A stretch of DNA of 6,388 nt, taken from assembly GCA_964533785.1 (NCBI GenBank), contig CAZHNG010000369.1, positions 1 through 6,388 of the forward strand. The letters run 5' to 3'. Within the stretch, counting starts at the first letter, position 1. Every line of letters begins with the position of its first letter. Under the pieces are notes generated by a model, which was not told the DNA's origin, ran no database searches, and saw only the letters and a program-made list of their open reading frames with translations. Of the stretch, positions 1 through 6,187 are shown piece after piece. The position numbers and the translations under genes were made by a program. The DNA comes from JANQRV01 sp964533785. Its GTDB lineage: Bacteria > Bacteroidota > Bacteroidia > Chitinophagales > Saprospiraceae.

Positions 1-58
1 ATAGGGATTAGTGGTGGATTATTTAGACGGGGGGAGGGATTTTATGGATGAAGCTCAC

Positions 59-865
59 CTATAATTCCACGACCCCATCCGAGGTCTGTAAAGCCTCCAT
101 ATCCGACTCAGCAAGCTCTACGCTACGCAGTACAGCACCCAGCTCCCTCCTCAAACGAAAACCGGCCTCTTTTGCCTTCCAAAACTGCCACCAACTGGTT
201 TTATCGTAGATGATCTTAAAAGCTTTGAATCCAAAAGCTAAATCCGTGTCCGACTCATTACTGATGACATAACTACGCTCATTTTGCCGCTCTATATGCG
301 TTTTTCCCTCAGCTAATTTGGCAATAGCTGCCTCCAGATTGAAGCCCGCCGCTCCTGCTTTTACCAGTTCTATCTTGAAGGTAGAGGCGCGCAATACTTC
401 CGTAATGACGTACAGTTCGCTTTTCTTCAACTTCGCTTCGTAGGTACGAAATTCGTTTTCGATTGGAATGGCCCCCGTAAGAAAATGATCGATGTCAGGA
501 GGGGCAACCTTTTCTTCCGTTACGTCTTGAAAACTGCAACTCAGCGCAACATCCCGATTAGCTTTGACGCTAGCGGCCAACTTACTATTGTCCAGCTTAA
601 AATATTGAAAAATAGCCGATAAGAAGTCCAACCCAATTCCGGCATCAAAAGTAAACATGCGATCAGCACGGATGGCAGAAACCTTACGCTTCGGCAAAAC
701 CAATGGTGCCACATCCGGTTCAAACAAATTTTGTAATGGCCAGCCCAAAGAACTAACCCCACTCCCTTCGTCTACCAATAATAACAAGGGATGAATATCT
801 TCTTTGGGAAGAGCAATGGTATCATAACCATAATTTTTCAATAGGTTTTGTTGAAATTGTATCAT
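59..865 (-). CDS. Bacterial gasdermin (bGSDM) pore-forming effector
   Basis: This 268-residue protein matches my recollection of bacterial gasdermins in length and layout. The N-terminus (residues 8-35) has the pattern LLKNYGY....LP..DIHPLLLL, followed by a mixed alpha/beta pore domain and a short charged/hydrophobic C-terminal segment (about residues 247-268). Family knowledge: an associated protease removes about 20 C-terminal residues that hold the pore domain inactive, and the freed domain oligomerises in the inner membrane and kills the cell. The ATG overlaps the TGA of the upstream ROCO-CHAT protease gene by 4 nt, so the two are almost certainly translationally coupled and form a protease-substrate pair. 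Oddities: the N-terminal Cys that is acylated in some bGSDMs is absent (the only Cys is near residue 110), and a Trp-rich cluster, TSWWQFWKAKE, lies at 223-233. There is no signal peptide. The family call comes from pattern recognition, without a profile search. Confidence 0.8.
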   Translation of the reverse strand: MIQFQQNLLKNYGYDTIALPKEDIHPLLLLVDEGSGVSSLGWPLQNLFEPDVAPLVLPKRKVSAIRADRMFTFDAGIGLDFLSAIFQYFKLDNSKLAASVKANRDVALSCSFQDVTEEKVAPPDIDHFLTGAIPIENEFRTYEAKLKKSELYVITEVLRASTFKIELVKAGAAGFNLEAAIAKLAEGKTHIERQNERSYVISNESDTDLAFGFKAFKIIYDKTSWWQFWKAKEAGFRLRRELGAVLRSVELAESDMEALQTSDGVVEL

Positions 866-3744
866 AAGCGTTCGCCTTTATAGAAAAGTACTGGAATTTC
901 GTGAAAATCGAATTGCCGCCCTGCAAAATCAGTTAATCGCTTCCCGATCCGTTTGATATAAGCTACTGCCTCCGAATGTGCATCCTTTGCATCGATACCC
1001 GCATATAAGTTTTTATAAAACGCTTCCGTATATTCCAGTGCCATATCATCTGCAATGAAATCCTGCATACCAATTACACATTCAGCATAACGCCTGATTC
1101 GTTCCGCGTGCCCAATAGAATGACAAGCATTAAACAATATAACCCGAAGCGATTTATACCTATTATGATAGCGATCAATTGATTCAAAAATATCCTCTGG
1201 CTTGTAGAAATCTTCCCCTCCATGTTTGTCTAAGAATATGAGCTGTTGGGTTTTATCAGAACCATGTACTGAAATGTGTAAAACCTCCGGTTGATAAGTA
1301 TGAAGCAGCTGCAAAATTTCGGTCCCATATACATCTGTTTTGTCCACGGGTTCTTTGCCGGGCGTACGTTGCCCTCTTTGATAAGCATCTTCGATCAAGC
1401 GTTGTTCGGTTCCAAATCGCATAGCCGGAAGATTTGAGGGGCAAGAACTTATAAACAATACTTTAGGGTTTGAAATTTTCTCCTTCTCCTGAATGACTTT
1501 TTTATCCTGTTTTACTGAACTGGATGTTTGATGACGAAGATCTCCCATTTCCAAGCCTCTTTTTCCCTGAAAAAGCACCATAAAATCCCCTACCTCACAA
1601 ATATTTCCTTTTTGGGAACGCACTTTTGCATTACCCAATTCCAATGCCTCCTCCAAGTTTTGAAGGGCCACAAAGTCTTCCCCATTCACAGAAATATGCA
1701 GGTCATTGATCTCCTTACTTAGTTCCATAAAGGCCTCAAACAATTCTGAAGTGATTTGTTCATCCTGGGTTTGGCCATAAACAACAATCGTCTGCCAGGC
1801 ATCCGCTTGGCGTTCAATCAAATATTCGTACAAGACTTCATCTTTTCCTGCTTTTTTGATGACAATCCCATCCCGCCAAAATAGGTTTTCCGATAAATTT
1901 CCATAATTACAAAGGAAACCCGTCATAATACTACGCGGCAAGAACGTTGGATAGTACAGCGAAAACAAATGATAGCAACAGCGTTTGCGGGTATCCTCAA
2001 ATGATTTGCTATTAGCTTTCGGATTCTTGGTAGGCAGGTATTGCGGTGCAACGAACTGATCGGGCTGACCTTTTACGGTAAAGATCAATTTAAACGCCTT
2101 CATTAAATCGACCATCGTTCGTGCTTCAATGTTTTTTGAGCGCACTACTTTTTCTACCTGCTTGATATTAAAAGTGCCCTGATTATGCGTCACGACATCA
2201 TAATCCAAAACCTCATAAATAGCCTCGGCCACCCACTCAGGGTCAACGAAAATGCGGTTGCTGAGTAATGGATTGTCCTCCTCCTTGAAATGTAGTAAAA
2301 CTCCAATATCGTGCAGGTATTGGGTTAAATTTTCCAGTTCGGCACGTTGTTCGCCTTCTTCCGGTATGCTGATATTTGGCCTGATCTTCTCGCAAATCCC
2401 CTGATAGCGTGCGTACATCAGGTGAGGTTCACCTTCTTCTTTTGCCAGCTCCCTGACTTTTTCTTTAATGGTGAGCCAATAATTAGGCAACTCAAATCCT
2501 TGCGTAGTGATTTTAAGCCTTTTGAAGAGCTCATCTTTGAAAACCTGAAAGCGCGACGTCGCTTCTGGGTTACCATTGAAATGTTCTTCCGTGTCTATTC
2601 GGTGGATATTTGCATCAGTTAATCCGTACTTACTTCGAATAGAATCGGGTACTGGAATTTCCTGTTCCTCACTGTCTATAAACTTGGTTTGCACTAATAG
2701 CGTACTTTTGCCAATTTCCTCCAATCTGTTTTGATTATAGCCGCCAAAATGCGCTATACTGTCCAGCCAGTAAGCATAAGGGAAATGTTCCATATCTTCC
2801 GTTGCATCCTGTATTTCATTACCTTTTTTGATTTTTACTTTTGTTGGAACAACACCTTGTACATTCGTTTTTTTATCAAAGAGGACCAGAGTAACCGCAT
2901 TAGAACTCAAAAACAAGCGATGGGTAGCGTGGTAAAATTCCTGACCGCCAAAATCCCAGACATTTACGTTTTGTTCCAACTGCGGATGTTCTTCCTTTTT
3001 CCACAACACATTGAGGATACCATGCGTCGAAGGCTCCTTTTTATCGTATTGACCCGTTTTCAAGTATTTTAACAAACTGGACTTCCCCACCGTACTATTC
3101 CCCAAAAAAACCAGCTTCACTTCATCGTTCGCTACCTTTTCGTCAGCCTTTAAATTAGCTAATGGACGGAGATAGCCCCGTACTTTTTCCCACGAACTTT
3201 TCCGTTCTCCTTCTTCTATAAACTCCGCCGGTATATCTTTCCAGGGATTACCATGCATGTACACCGCCTCCAGCTTAGTAGAACCTAGAATATGCTCCGG
3301 TAGTTTATCGAGCTTGTTATTGCGCAGATGCAAGGTCTTCAATGCTGAGAGGGGATTGCTAAATTCCAGGTGCTTCAGCTCGTTGTCGTTCAGGTACAGA
3401 TAGCGCAATTGCGTAAAACCCTCAGGTAATGCCAGGCTTTGCAGTTGGTTTTCACTCAAATCGAGGTGCAGTAAGGCCGGGCAAGCACTTTGAAAGTCGA
3501 TTTCCCGAAGCTGTTTATTCCGGCTAATGTCCAGTTTTTGGAGTTTTACGGCAGAGGCCGGTAGGGTAAATTGCTGCAAAGCACATTCGTTCAAGTCAAG
3601 GATTTCCAGGTCTCCACATTGAGGCGGCAATTTAAAAAAGGACAAATTAGTATTCTCACTCGCATTCAAAAAGCGTAAATGCTCCAACTGGGCGGGTATT
3701 TCGAGTCGCTCCAGCATGTTACCCACCAGATTCAAGCCTTGCAA
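862..3744 (-). CDS. LRR-Roc-COR GTPase fused to CHAT caspase-like protease
   Basis: The 960 codons of this frame begin at a TTG and encode, in order: about eight leucine-rich repeats of 21-23 residues (1-175); a Roc GTPase domain (about 207-410) with Walker A GNSTVGKSS at 215-223, the G3 motif DFGGQE at 264-269 and a degenerate G4 (TKFID, 353-357); a COR domain (about 420-720, including LHDIGVLLHF and FVDPEWVAEAIY); a charged linker (about 730-760); and a CHAT protease domain (about 760-960). The CHAT His is H827 in HISVHGS and the Cys is C874 in FNACHS, so the dyad appears intact. Known biology: CHAT domains are caspase/separase-like peptidases, and several bacterial ones cleave a neighbouring gasdermin. 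Inferred role: LRR or partner sensing switches the Roc-COR unit and unleashes the protease on the gasdermin encoded 4 nt downstream. The TTG is probably not the true start, because the N-terminal part of the LRR domain continues in another frame in the adjoining ORF. An internal ATG is codon 10. Confidence 0.88.
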   Translation of the reverse strand: MQGLNLVGNMLERLEIPAQLEHLRFLNASENTNLSFFKLPPQCGDLEILDLNECALQQFTLPASAVKLQKLDISRNKQLREIDFQSACPALLHLDLSENQLQSLALPEGFTQLRYLYLNDNELKHLEFSNPLSALKTLHLRNNKLDKLPEHILGSTKLEAVYMHGNPWKDIPAEFIEEGERKSSWEKVRGYLRPLANLKADEKVANDEVKLVFLGNSTVGKSSLLKYLKTGQYDKKEPSTHGILNVLWKKEEHPQLEQNVNVWDFGGQEFYHATHRLFLSSNAVTLVLFDKKTNVQGVVPTKVKIKKGNEIQDATEDMEHFPYAYWLDSIAHFGGYNQNRLEEIGKSTLLVQTKFIDSEEQEIPVPDSIRSKYGLTDANIHRIDTEEHFNGNPEATSRFQVFKDELFKRLKITTQGFELPNYWLTIKEKVRELAKEEGEPHLMYARYQGICEKIRPNISIPEEGEQRAELENLTQYLHDIGVLLHFKEEDNPLLSNRIFVDPEWVAEAIYEVLDYDVVTHNQGTFNIKQVEKVVRSKNIEARTMVDLMKAFKLIFTVKGQPDQFVAPQYLPTKNPKANSKSFEDTRKRCCYHLFSLYYPTFLPRSIMTGFLCNYGNLSENLFWRDGIVIKKAGKDEVLYEYLIERQADAWQTIVVYGQTQDEQITSELFEAFMELSKEINDLHISVNGEDFVALQNLEEALELGNAKVRSQKGNICEVGDFMVLFQGKRGLEMGDLRHQTSSSVKQDKKVIQEKEKISNPKVLFISSCPSNLPAMRFGTEQRLIEDAYQRGQRTPGKEPVDKTDVYGTEILQLLHTYQPEVLHISVHGSDKTQQLIFLDKHGGEDFYKPEDIFESIDRYHNRYKSLRVILFNACHSIGHAERIRRYAECVIGMQDFIADDMALEYTEAFYKNLYAGIDAKDAHSEAVAYIKRIGKRLTDFAGRQFDFHEIPVLFYKGERL

Positions 3745-3946
3745 AAAAAGGAAAAGCCGACAAAAATTCCATTTGGGGGTCTTTCAAATCATAGTGACGT
3801 AGATTTAGCGCCACAACTTGCCCTGCTTCTTCAACATAATATCCCTGATAGGCATGTCGCATACAATCAGCAACTGATCCTTTCAGCGGTTGCAGCGATA
3901 GACCCAATTGTTGTTCGAGCGTTGTTATTTGGGGATGTTTATCCAT
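3719..3946 (-). CDS. Frameshifted N-terminal segment of the LRR-ROCO-CHAT gene
   Basis: This 75-codon ORF starts at an ATG with an A-rich leader (ACCAAAA), as is usual in Bacteroidota. It overlaps the main ROCO frame. Residues 1-67 (ending GQVVALNLRHYDLKDP, then MEFLSAFPF) read as the cap and first strand of an LRR domain. The natural continuation, LQGLNLVGNML, lies in the other frame, while the last eight residues after the T7 run (ARLESGG) do not look like LRR. Removing one T from the run at 3743-3749 joins residue 67 to codon 1 of the long frame and gives about 1,027 residues. I therefore read this as the true 5' end of that gene, separated by an indel or by slippage, and not as an independent gene. 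An independent small protein is possible but less likely, since the long frame has no Shine-Dalgarno before its TTG. Confidence 0.75.
   Translation of the reverse strand: MDKHPQITTLEQQLGLSLQPLKGSVADCMRHAYQGYYVEEAGQVVALNLRHYDLKDPQMEFLSAFPFFARLESGG
3743..3749 (-). other. T7 homopolymer at the ROCO frame break
   Basis: The coding strand reads CCTTTTTTTGCAAGG, with seven T. With six T the N-terminal ORF and the LRR-Roc-COR-CHAT frame become one reading frame, ...SAFPF-LQGLNLVGN.... With seven T the upstream frame ends nine codons later. The run is of the kind that suffers sequencing insertion error, replication slippage or RNA polymerase slippage. The sequence alone does not tell which. Confidence 0.75.
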
Positions 3947-4150
3947 TTTTGGTAATTAATTTTTTGTTTCGTTAAACTAGCTATTTCAAGATGGCTCTTC
4001 GATTACTTATCGCTGCCAGCGCTTATTTCGTCCATCCGGCTCGTTACGGCTCGTCCCTCGCCTACTCACCCTCGTCCGAATAAGCGCTCCCACCAGGTCT
4101 TAGCCGTCGTCCCTCCGTCTTCTTTTTGCTCAAAGGACGCTCCGCTTCCA
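3947..4150. other. GC-rich spacer between FGE and ROCO genes
   Basis: This 204-bp gap is markedly more GC-rich than its surroundings from about 4011 to 4150, then turns AT-rich just before the ROCO start codon. It holds a 10-bp inverted repeat, four copies of TCGTCC (GGACGA on the coding strand), and a possible frameshifted tail of the FGE protein. The GC-rich part is continuous in composition with the FGE variable region, suggesting that it belongs to the same cassette. I see no convincing promoter for the ROCO gene here. Confidence 0.5.
4018..4088. repeat. 10-bp perfect inverted repeat downstream of the VR
   Basis: AGCGCTTATT at 4018-4027 is the exact reverse complement of AATAAGCGCT at 4079-4088, with a 51-nt GC-rich interval between them. 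The interval contains GGCTCG twice. It sits about 65-130 nt past the FGE stop codon. Hairpins or cruciforms just after the variable region help retrohoming in characterised DGRs, but this loop is longer than those I know. It could equally be a transcript-stability or attenuation structure between the two genes. Confidence 0.6.
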
Positions 4151-4160
4151 CTAACTGGGG
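4066..4160 (-). other. Possible frameshifted C-terminal tail of the FGE protein
   Basis: Past the FGE stop, another frame stays open to a TGA at 4066-4068 and encodes a protein-like tail that starts SGSGASFEQKEDGG and ends AKTWWERLFGRG. Dropping one C from the CCCC run at 4157-4160 fuses it smoothly to the FGE domain (GFRLVLVP-VSGSG...), giving about 267 residues in place of 239. The Gly/Ser linker followed by an amphipathic Trp-containing end looks like a genuine terminus. FGE-fold proteins can also end right after GFRLVLVP, so the shorter product may be correct. Confidence 0.4.
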
Positions 4161-4276
4161 ACCAATACCAGGCGAAAGCCAATGTGGCGGTTGCGGGAGT
4201 CTGGGACGAACCTGAGGCGGTACGACGACCGGCAGAACTGCGCTCCGCCGTTCCAGCTACCGCCGCGCAAAACGCG
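4151..4276 (-). other. Putative DGR variable region (VR)
   Basis: From RVLRGGSW to the stop, composition changes sharply: the body of the gene prefers A/T-ending codons, whereas 15 of the 24 codons between W206 and G231 end in C. The aligned positions read AAC, GGC, TTC, TAC, CTC, TTC, GTC, TCC, AAC and CAC where known DGR templates usually carry AAC. Such NNC scatter is the expected product of adenine-specific mutagenesis. The invariant-looking end IGFRLVLVP, with its GC-rich downstream flank, would fit the 3' anchor needed for homing. No matching TR and no reverse transcriptase are seen in this window, so any TR must lie elsewhere, or the region is a descendant that no longer diversifies. 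Confidence 0.65.
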
Positions 4277-4870
4277 ATCAGAGCCATTAGCAGGTCCAAC
4301 AGGATTCTTCACCGTTCCTTTTTTGTGACATTGCTGATAATATTTTTTATTATACCAATCCTGGCACCATTCCCAGACATTTCCACTCATATCATAAATG
4401 CCCAACTGATTAGGTTGTAATTGACCTACCTCCTTGGTTTCTCTGTGACTTGTTTGACGATACCATCCCACTTCTTTCAAGTGATCACTGCCCGCATACA
4501 AAAAAGGGGCTTGGTGCTGACCACCTCGTGCAGCGTATTCCCATTCCGCTTCCGTAGGTAAACGGTATTTTTTATCGCTCACCTGCTGTAATTTTTTCAG
4601 AAAGACTTGACAATCTTTCCAAGAAACCGTCTCCACCGGCCGGTCATCGCCCAGATAATAAGACGGATTATTATCGTTCCCCATCACCGCTTTCCACATC
4701 TGCTGGGTTACTGGAAATTGGCCAATATAAAAATCATCCAGTTTAACCGGATGAGCTGGTTTTTCGCTATCATATTCTCCCCTATCGTCTCCCATCATAA
4801 AAGTACCTCCCTCTACTTTTATCATGATAAAGGAGTAGCCATTAGGAAGGTTTTCGGTGAAATGCTCCAT
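4151..4870 (-). CDS. FGE-sulfatase (SUMF1/C-type-lectin fold) protein, likely DGR target
   Basis: The 239 residues carry the family landmarks in order: GGTFMMG (21-27), HPVKLDDFYIGQFPVTQQMW (40-59), RPVETVSWKDC (77-87), YRLPTEAEWEYAARGG (102-117), GIYDMSGNVWEWCQDWY (157-173), RVLRGGSW (199-206) and GFRLV (231-235). True formylglycine-generating enzymes use two Cys shortly after RGGS. Here the first position is Asn/Gly and only C213 remains, so oxidase activity is unlikely and a ligand-binding or sensor role is more plausible. The C-terminus follows the DGR variable-protein pattern RGGSW..(N)CRS..R....D.RN..IGFRL. There is no signal peptide, so it is probably cytoplasmic. It lies 204 bp upstream of the ROCO-CHAT gene on the same strand. 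FGE-sulfatase domains are known to accompany CHAT and other conflict-system proteases. Inferred role: sensor or adaptor for the downstream death switch. Confidence 0.9.
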   Translation of the reverse strand: MEHFTENLPNGYSFIMIKVEGGTFMMGDDRGEYDSEKPAHPVKLDDFYIGQFPVTQQMWKAVMGNDNNPSYYLGDDRPVETVSWKDCQVFLKKLQQVSDKKYRLPTEAEWEYAARGGQHQAPFLYAGSDHLKEVGWYRQTSHRETKEVGQLQPNQLGIYDMSGNVWEWCQDWYNKKYYQQCHKKGTVKNPVGPANGSDRVLRGGSWNGGAQFCRSSYRLRFVPDSRNRHIGFRLVLVPS

Positions 4871-4934
4871 TTGTGATTCTTATTAGGTCCAAGAGAGATA
4901 ATAATCTTTACGGAAATAACCCCTTCAGCCTGGA

Positions 4935-5855
4935 TCATTCCTCCTCCATCCTCCGCCTCATCAACTCCAAGGCCTCCTGAAAATCATCCAACATCGCTTG
5001 CACTTGCGAGATCACCGTCAGCGCCGGCCGGTCAAAATGATTGCGAAAACTTCTCCAGCTTACCTCTCTTGATTTTTTGGATTCAAAATAGGTGGCGACG
5101 GAATGAAAAAAGACGGTTTTGTTTTTGATCTCGATTAATCCGGCCCGGTATAATAAGACGAAAAACAGGGCCAGCTGCGGGATCGATAGGTTCGTTTTGA
5201 TGCGCTCGATCTCTTGGGAAGCAGTGGAGGCTTTGAAATGGGTGGCGGCCTCCAGTTTAGTCGCTTCTTTTTCCGTAGAGAGGTATTGTTCAATGGGTAA
5301 ATCTAATTCCAAATTGATCCGTTTTTTCATTTTGTGATAATCCACTTCCAGGTCGGATAAAAAATTCATCTTTTCCCGGTAGGAGCACAACTGATCAAGA
5401 TGTTGTTTGATGTAGGATCGGTCGTAATGGGTGTGCAAAAATTCGGCGACGGCCCGTTTTATTTTGGTCAGGTTACATTCATGGACGCTTTCAATTTTTA
5501 ACCGAATGCCGTCGCGGATCATTTGTAACTGTTCAACCCGCCCCAGTTTTTCAAACACAAATTCATTCACCGAAACCAATAAGCTGAGTCTGTGGAACCA
5601 ATTGAGTGGTTGATGCAGCAGCTGCTCCTGATAATCGAGAAACTCCCTTATTTCCAAAGAGGAAAGATTGCTGAGCCGATCCAACAGGGCGATACAATAA
5701 TGGAAATGAGAAAATTGATGCTCGATCTTAAAATCGGGAGAAATTCCCAGTCCCCGGTGAGTGATTTCAAATAACTCGTTGGTGTTGTTTAGTTGGCGGA
5801 CGGGATGTTCCGTAAATTCAATTACTTCGACGGAATCCCATAAATTTGCTTCCAT
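4935..5855 (-). CDS. Uncharacterised helical protein, Bacteroidota type
   Basis: I do not recognise a defined family for this 306-residue protein. It is predicted to be mostly alpha-helical, is rich in Leu, Glu, Lys and His, and has no signal peptide, membrane segment, nucleotide-binding motif or catalytic signature I can see. The C-terminal third (about 218-306: TNLSIPQLALFFVLLYRAGL, then NKTVFFHSVATYF, SWRSFRNHF and a helical tail ending RRRMEEE) resembles the C-terminal portion of RteC-like and related Bacteroidota hypothetical proteins. That similarity is from memory and weak. The gene is first in the co-directional series, 64 bp upstream of the FGE gene, and its ATG has an A-rich leader. 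It could be a regulator of the locus or an unrelated neighbour. Confidence 0.8.
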   Translation of the reverse strand: MEANLWDSVEVIEFTEHPVRQLNNTNELFEITHRGLGISPDFKIEHQFSHFHYCIALLDRLSNLSSLEIREFLDYQEQLLHQPLNWFHRLSLLVSVNEFVFEKLGRVEQLQMIRDGIRLKIESVHECNLTKIKRAVAEFLHTHYDRSYIKQHLDQLCSYREKMNFLSDLEVDYHKMKKRINLELDLPIEQYLSTEKEATKLEAATHFKASTASQEIERIKTNLSIPQLALFFVLLYRAGLIEIKNKTVFFHSVATYFESKKSREVSWRSFRNHFDRPALTVISQVQAMLDDFQEALELMRRRMEEE

Positions 5856-5947
5856 TTTGAATGATTTGTACTCGATTTAATATCTCTTTACGGGATAGAA
5901 AGGGTATACCGATCCCATCTATCCCCATGCCGAGATAGTGATGAATG

Positions 5948-5980
5948 AAAAAATAGGTTTATTCAATAACTGTTTGCAAA
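5948..5980 (-). promoter_or_regulatory. Candidate Bacteroidota promoter for the 306-codon gene
   Basis: On the minus strand, TTTG (5980-5977) is followed 21 nt later by TATTTTTT (5955-5948). This is one mismatch from the Bacteroidota -7 consensus TAnnTTTG at about the expected spacing from a -33 TTTG-type element. It lies about 93 nt before the start codon. AT-rich DNA produces such matches by chance. Confidence 0.3.
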
Positions 5981-6018
5981 GGAAAGTGCGATTACGATGG
6001 AAATAAATGATATGCTTT

Positions 6019-6044
6019 CAAATATATTTCCTTCGGTTTTCAAA
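6019..6044 (-). promoter_or_regulatory. Alternative promoter candidate with exact TAnnTTTG
   Basis: The minus strand contains TATATTTG (6026-6019), an exact match to the Bacteroidota -7 consensus. A TTTG lies upstream at 6044-6041, but the 14-nt spacing is shorter than usual. It would give a leader of about 160 nt before the 306-codon gene. Confidence 0.25.
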
Positions 6045-6187
6045 GTCCAGTTTTCCATAGGCGCATTATATAAATTACAGATTACCATCTATTTATGTAG
6101 AGGGAGCTTAGAGGAAGCGGCGGTTAGGGTCTATGAAGCTTGAAGGTCGACTTTTTAGGATGGGTACTGGCAATTACTCGTGATAGA

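Noticed and set aside
2731..3072. 113-codon plus-strand ORF antisense to the Roc region
   Set aside because: It is a shadow of the LRR-ROCO-CHAT gene with no family features; the minus-strand frame has clear GTPase motifs.
3947..4000. Separate promoter for the ROCO gene
   Set aside because: The best minus-strand match to TAnnTTTG (TAGTTTAA) has two mismatches and no suitably spaced -33 element.
4151..4276. A DGR template repeat or reverse transcriptase within the window
   Set aside because: I looked for a second copy of the VR end (CTGGTATTGGTCCCCAG) and for any RT-like ORF and found neither.
4066..4299. 77-codon minus-strand ORF as an independent gene
   Set aside because: Its first half is an out-of-frame reading of the FGE variable region. 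Only its last ~29 codons look protein-like, and those are better explained as a frameshifted tail of the FGE gene.
4151..4870. True formylglycine-generating enzyme (sulfatase activator)
   Set aside because: The first of the two active-site Cys after RGGS is absent and no sulfatase gene is nearby; the domain is more likely used for binding.
5997..6143. 48-codon plus-strand ORF beginning MEINDMLSNIFPS
   Set aside because: It has no recognisable motif, no clear ribosome binding site, overlaps the promoter candidates of the minus-strand gene, and is within chance length for AT-rich DNA.
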